Positions 25,738-26,720 of a stretch of DNA of 26,720 nucleotides are shown here, piece after piece. The notes beneath the pieces are model-generated. The model was not told where the DNA came from, did no database searches, and saw only the letters and a list, made by a program, of their open reading frames with translations. The translations under genes and the position numbers were made by a program. Every line of letters begins with the position of its first letter. Within the stretch, counting starts at the first letter, position 1. The stretch comes from a virus. The stretch is from positions 1 through 26,720 of the IMG/VR virus record IMGVR_UViG_3300049482_000052. One strand, 5' to 3'.

Positions 25738-26231
25738 TGAGCCAGATGCTGGGCGGCGCTGAGATCACCACTGTTCTGGGCCGTAAGGATCGGAGACTTG
25801 TTCCGACCTATCAGGTCATCCGGCGTGAGCGGGACTTCATTGTGGACCGGGACCTACCGACATCCTATCCCGGAGGCTACGCAAACAACTTCTGGCCGGG
25901 TGGGCGTGGGTTCACTGGCGATGGAAGCGCGGATGTCGCCATACAGACCGCTGTGTGGGGTAGGTCGATAGCAAGACTGGCATGGGGCGCGGGAAGCCGT
26001 GTGGGTTTCGTCGGGATCACCTTCGATCAGAACGGAAACGTCCTTGCCGCTGTGACCTGCTCCCTGTTCCGGACCTCCACCAAGGAGTGGATTATGGATA
26101 TCGTTTCGGGTACAGACGGCAGCTTCCTCTTGCAGTCGTGGTACTCACCCGACAACCACTTCATTGTCTTTTCGAAAGCCGGGTCTCCGGAAGTTTTCGG
26201 AACCACAAGGCAAACGCTGGTAGGGGCATGA
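25737..26231 (+). CDS. virion protein with transthyretin-like domain, 164 aa
   Basis: The ATG overlaps the previous stop. The protein starts MSQMLGGAEITTVLGRKDRR. The last 75 residues (GFVGITFDQNGNVLAAVTCS then LFRTSTKEWIMDIVSGTDGS and FLLQSWYSPDNHFIVFSKAG) follow the pattern of carboxypeptidase-regulatory or transthyretin-like Ig folds: G-x-x-x-D-x-NG-x-x-L, then V-S-x-x-DG-x-F. Such domains decorate phage tails and fibres. The N-terminal part is not recognised. Confidence 0.74.
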   Translation: MSQMLGGAEITTVLGRKDRRLVPTYQVIRRERDFIVDRDLPTSYPGGYANNFWPGGRGFTGDGSADVAIQTAVWGRSIARLAWGAGSRVGFVGITFDQNGNVLAAVTCSLFRTSTKEWIMDIVSGTDGSFLLQSWYSPDNHFIVFSKAGSPEVFGTTRQTLVGA

Positions 26232-26232
26232 T

Positions 26233-26720
26233 GTGGCCATCTATGTCTGGCTCTATGCACATCAGGATGGCAACAACGGCCATCTGACGCAGGCTGACGC
26301 CCGCGAGCAGATTTACGGGTTTCTCGAAAGCGAAAACTCGACCACGCCCCCGAACCCTGCCAACGGCTACCTCAGAACAGAGCGCCTGTTCCTTCCTCCG
26401 CAAAACCTTGGCCCCGTCAACGTATCGACCACGCTGGTCGGACAGTCCGTCGTTGTCAATGTTGGAGATGTCACTGTCACCACCGGGGCGGTCAACGTCT
26501 CGGTCAACGTTACCGGACAGGCTGTCACTGCTTCGGTCGGCACGGCGGTCGCCAATGGGAGCGCAGTCACCTCCGTCACCGGCCAAACCACCACCGCTTC
26601 GGTGGGATCGGCAGTCGCCAACGGCAAGGCAATCACTTCGGTATCCGGACAGGCCGTACAGGCGTTTGTAGGAGCGGCACAGGCCATAGGCGCTGCTCTG
26701 GTAGGGGTTACCGGCCAAGC
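26233..26720 (+). CDS. repeat-rich tail protein, 3' end cut by window
   Basis: No ATG fits. GTG at 26233, two bases after the previous stop and with AGGGG six bases upstream, opens a frame to the window end: (V)AIYVWLYAHQDGNNGHLTQ, then ADAREQIYGFLESENSTTPP. From about residue 80 it consists of imperfect repeats (GQAVTASVGTAVANGSAVTS, GQTTTASVGSAVANGKAITS) of roughly 24 residues. Such VTGQ-type beta repeats occur in phage tail fibres and in adhesins. It is probably a tail protein; its main part lies outside the window. Confidence 0.72.
   Translation, partial: MAIYVWLYAHQDGNNGHLTQADAREQIYGFLESENSTTPPNPANGYLRTERLFLPPQNLGPVNVSTTLVGQSVVVNVGDVTVTTGAVNVSVNVTGQAVTASVGTAVANGSAVTSVTGQTTTASVGSAVANGKAITSVSGQAVQAFVGAAQAIGAALVGVTGQ

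Overview
This window is part of a tailed-phage genome, GC-rich by eye. A left block of small minus-strand genes diverges near 6.95-7.56 kb from a plus-strand packaging, head and tail block. The capsid, portal and connector proteins read like those of short-tailed phages of alphaproteobacteria or marine bacteria. That host assignment is inference: there is no host DNA, integrase or complete replication module here. The genome continues past both ends, with a MoxR-like ATPase cut at base 1 and a repeat-rich tail protein cut at base 26720.

Left block (1-6949, minus). About twenty small genes lead into a MoxR-type AAA+ ATPase. Several tiny membrane proteins and one exported HEIAH zinc-protease-like protein are included. 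Genes are joined either by ATGA/TGATG overlaps or by a recurring cassette: stop codon, short stable hairpin, strong AGAGGAGA-type ribosome site, next ATG. I count eleven such hairpins. Several are capped in the minus-strand RNA by UNCG or GNRA tetraloops. A tRNA-like element without a D arm lies at 4051-4115.

Packaging region (7563-12558, plus). The small terminase is followed by a Gly/Met-rich protein. Next comes a 480-bp gene-free stretch, AT-rich apart from a GC-rich alternating tract, with inverted octamers, a polypyrimidine tract, tandem repeats and that potential Z-DNA tract. The large terminase follows. It is split by a 297-residue intein at the M|TRW ATPase motif. The slot where an intein endonuclease normally sits carries no LAGLIDADG motifs in the intein frame. 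Instead, a complete zinc-finger plus endonuclease VII (HNH) gene with its own ribosome site lies there in another frame. It begins just after splicing block B and stops exactly where block F begins. This nested, dual-coded homing cassette is the most striking feature of the window.

Head and tail (13145-26720, plus). The order is portal, small coiled-coil protein, GroES-like protein, scaffold, small head protein, capsid-associated protein, major capsid protein and a strong terminator. A second set follows: beta-rich virion proteins, a two-lobed LamG-like protein, a CBM5/12-like carbohydrate-binding protein, connector and adaptor proteins, and tail proteins. One virion gene (24588-25034) has a perfect AGGAGG ribosome site but appears to start with ATC.

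A 16-bp dyad, consensus AAGTTC-N4-GAACTT, occurs seven times. Every copy is in non-coding DNA (one touches a stop codon), ahead of a gene group on either strand. It is a good candidate for a phage-wide regulatory or promoter element.
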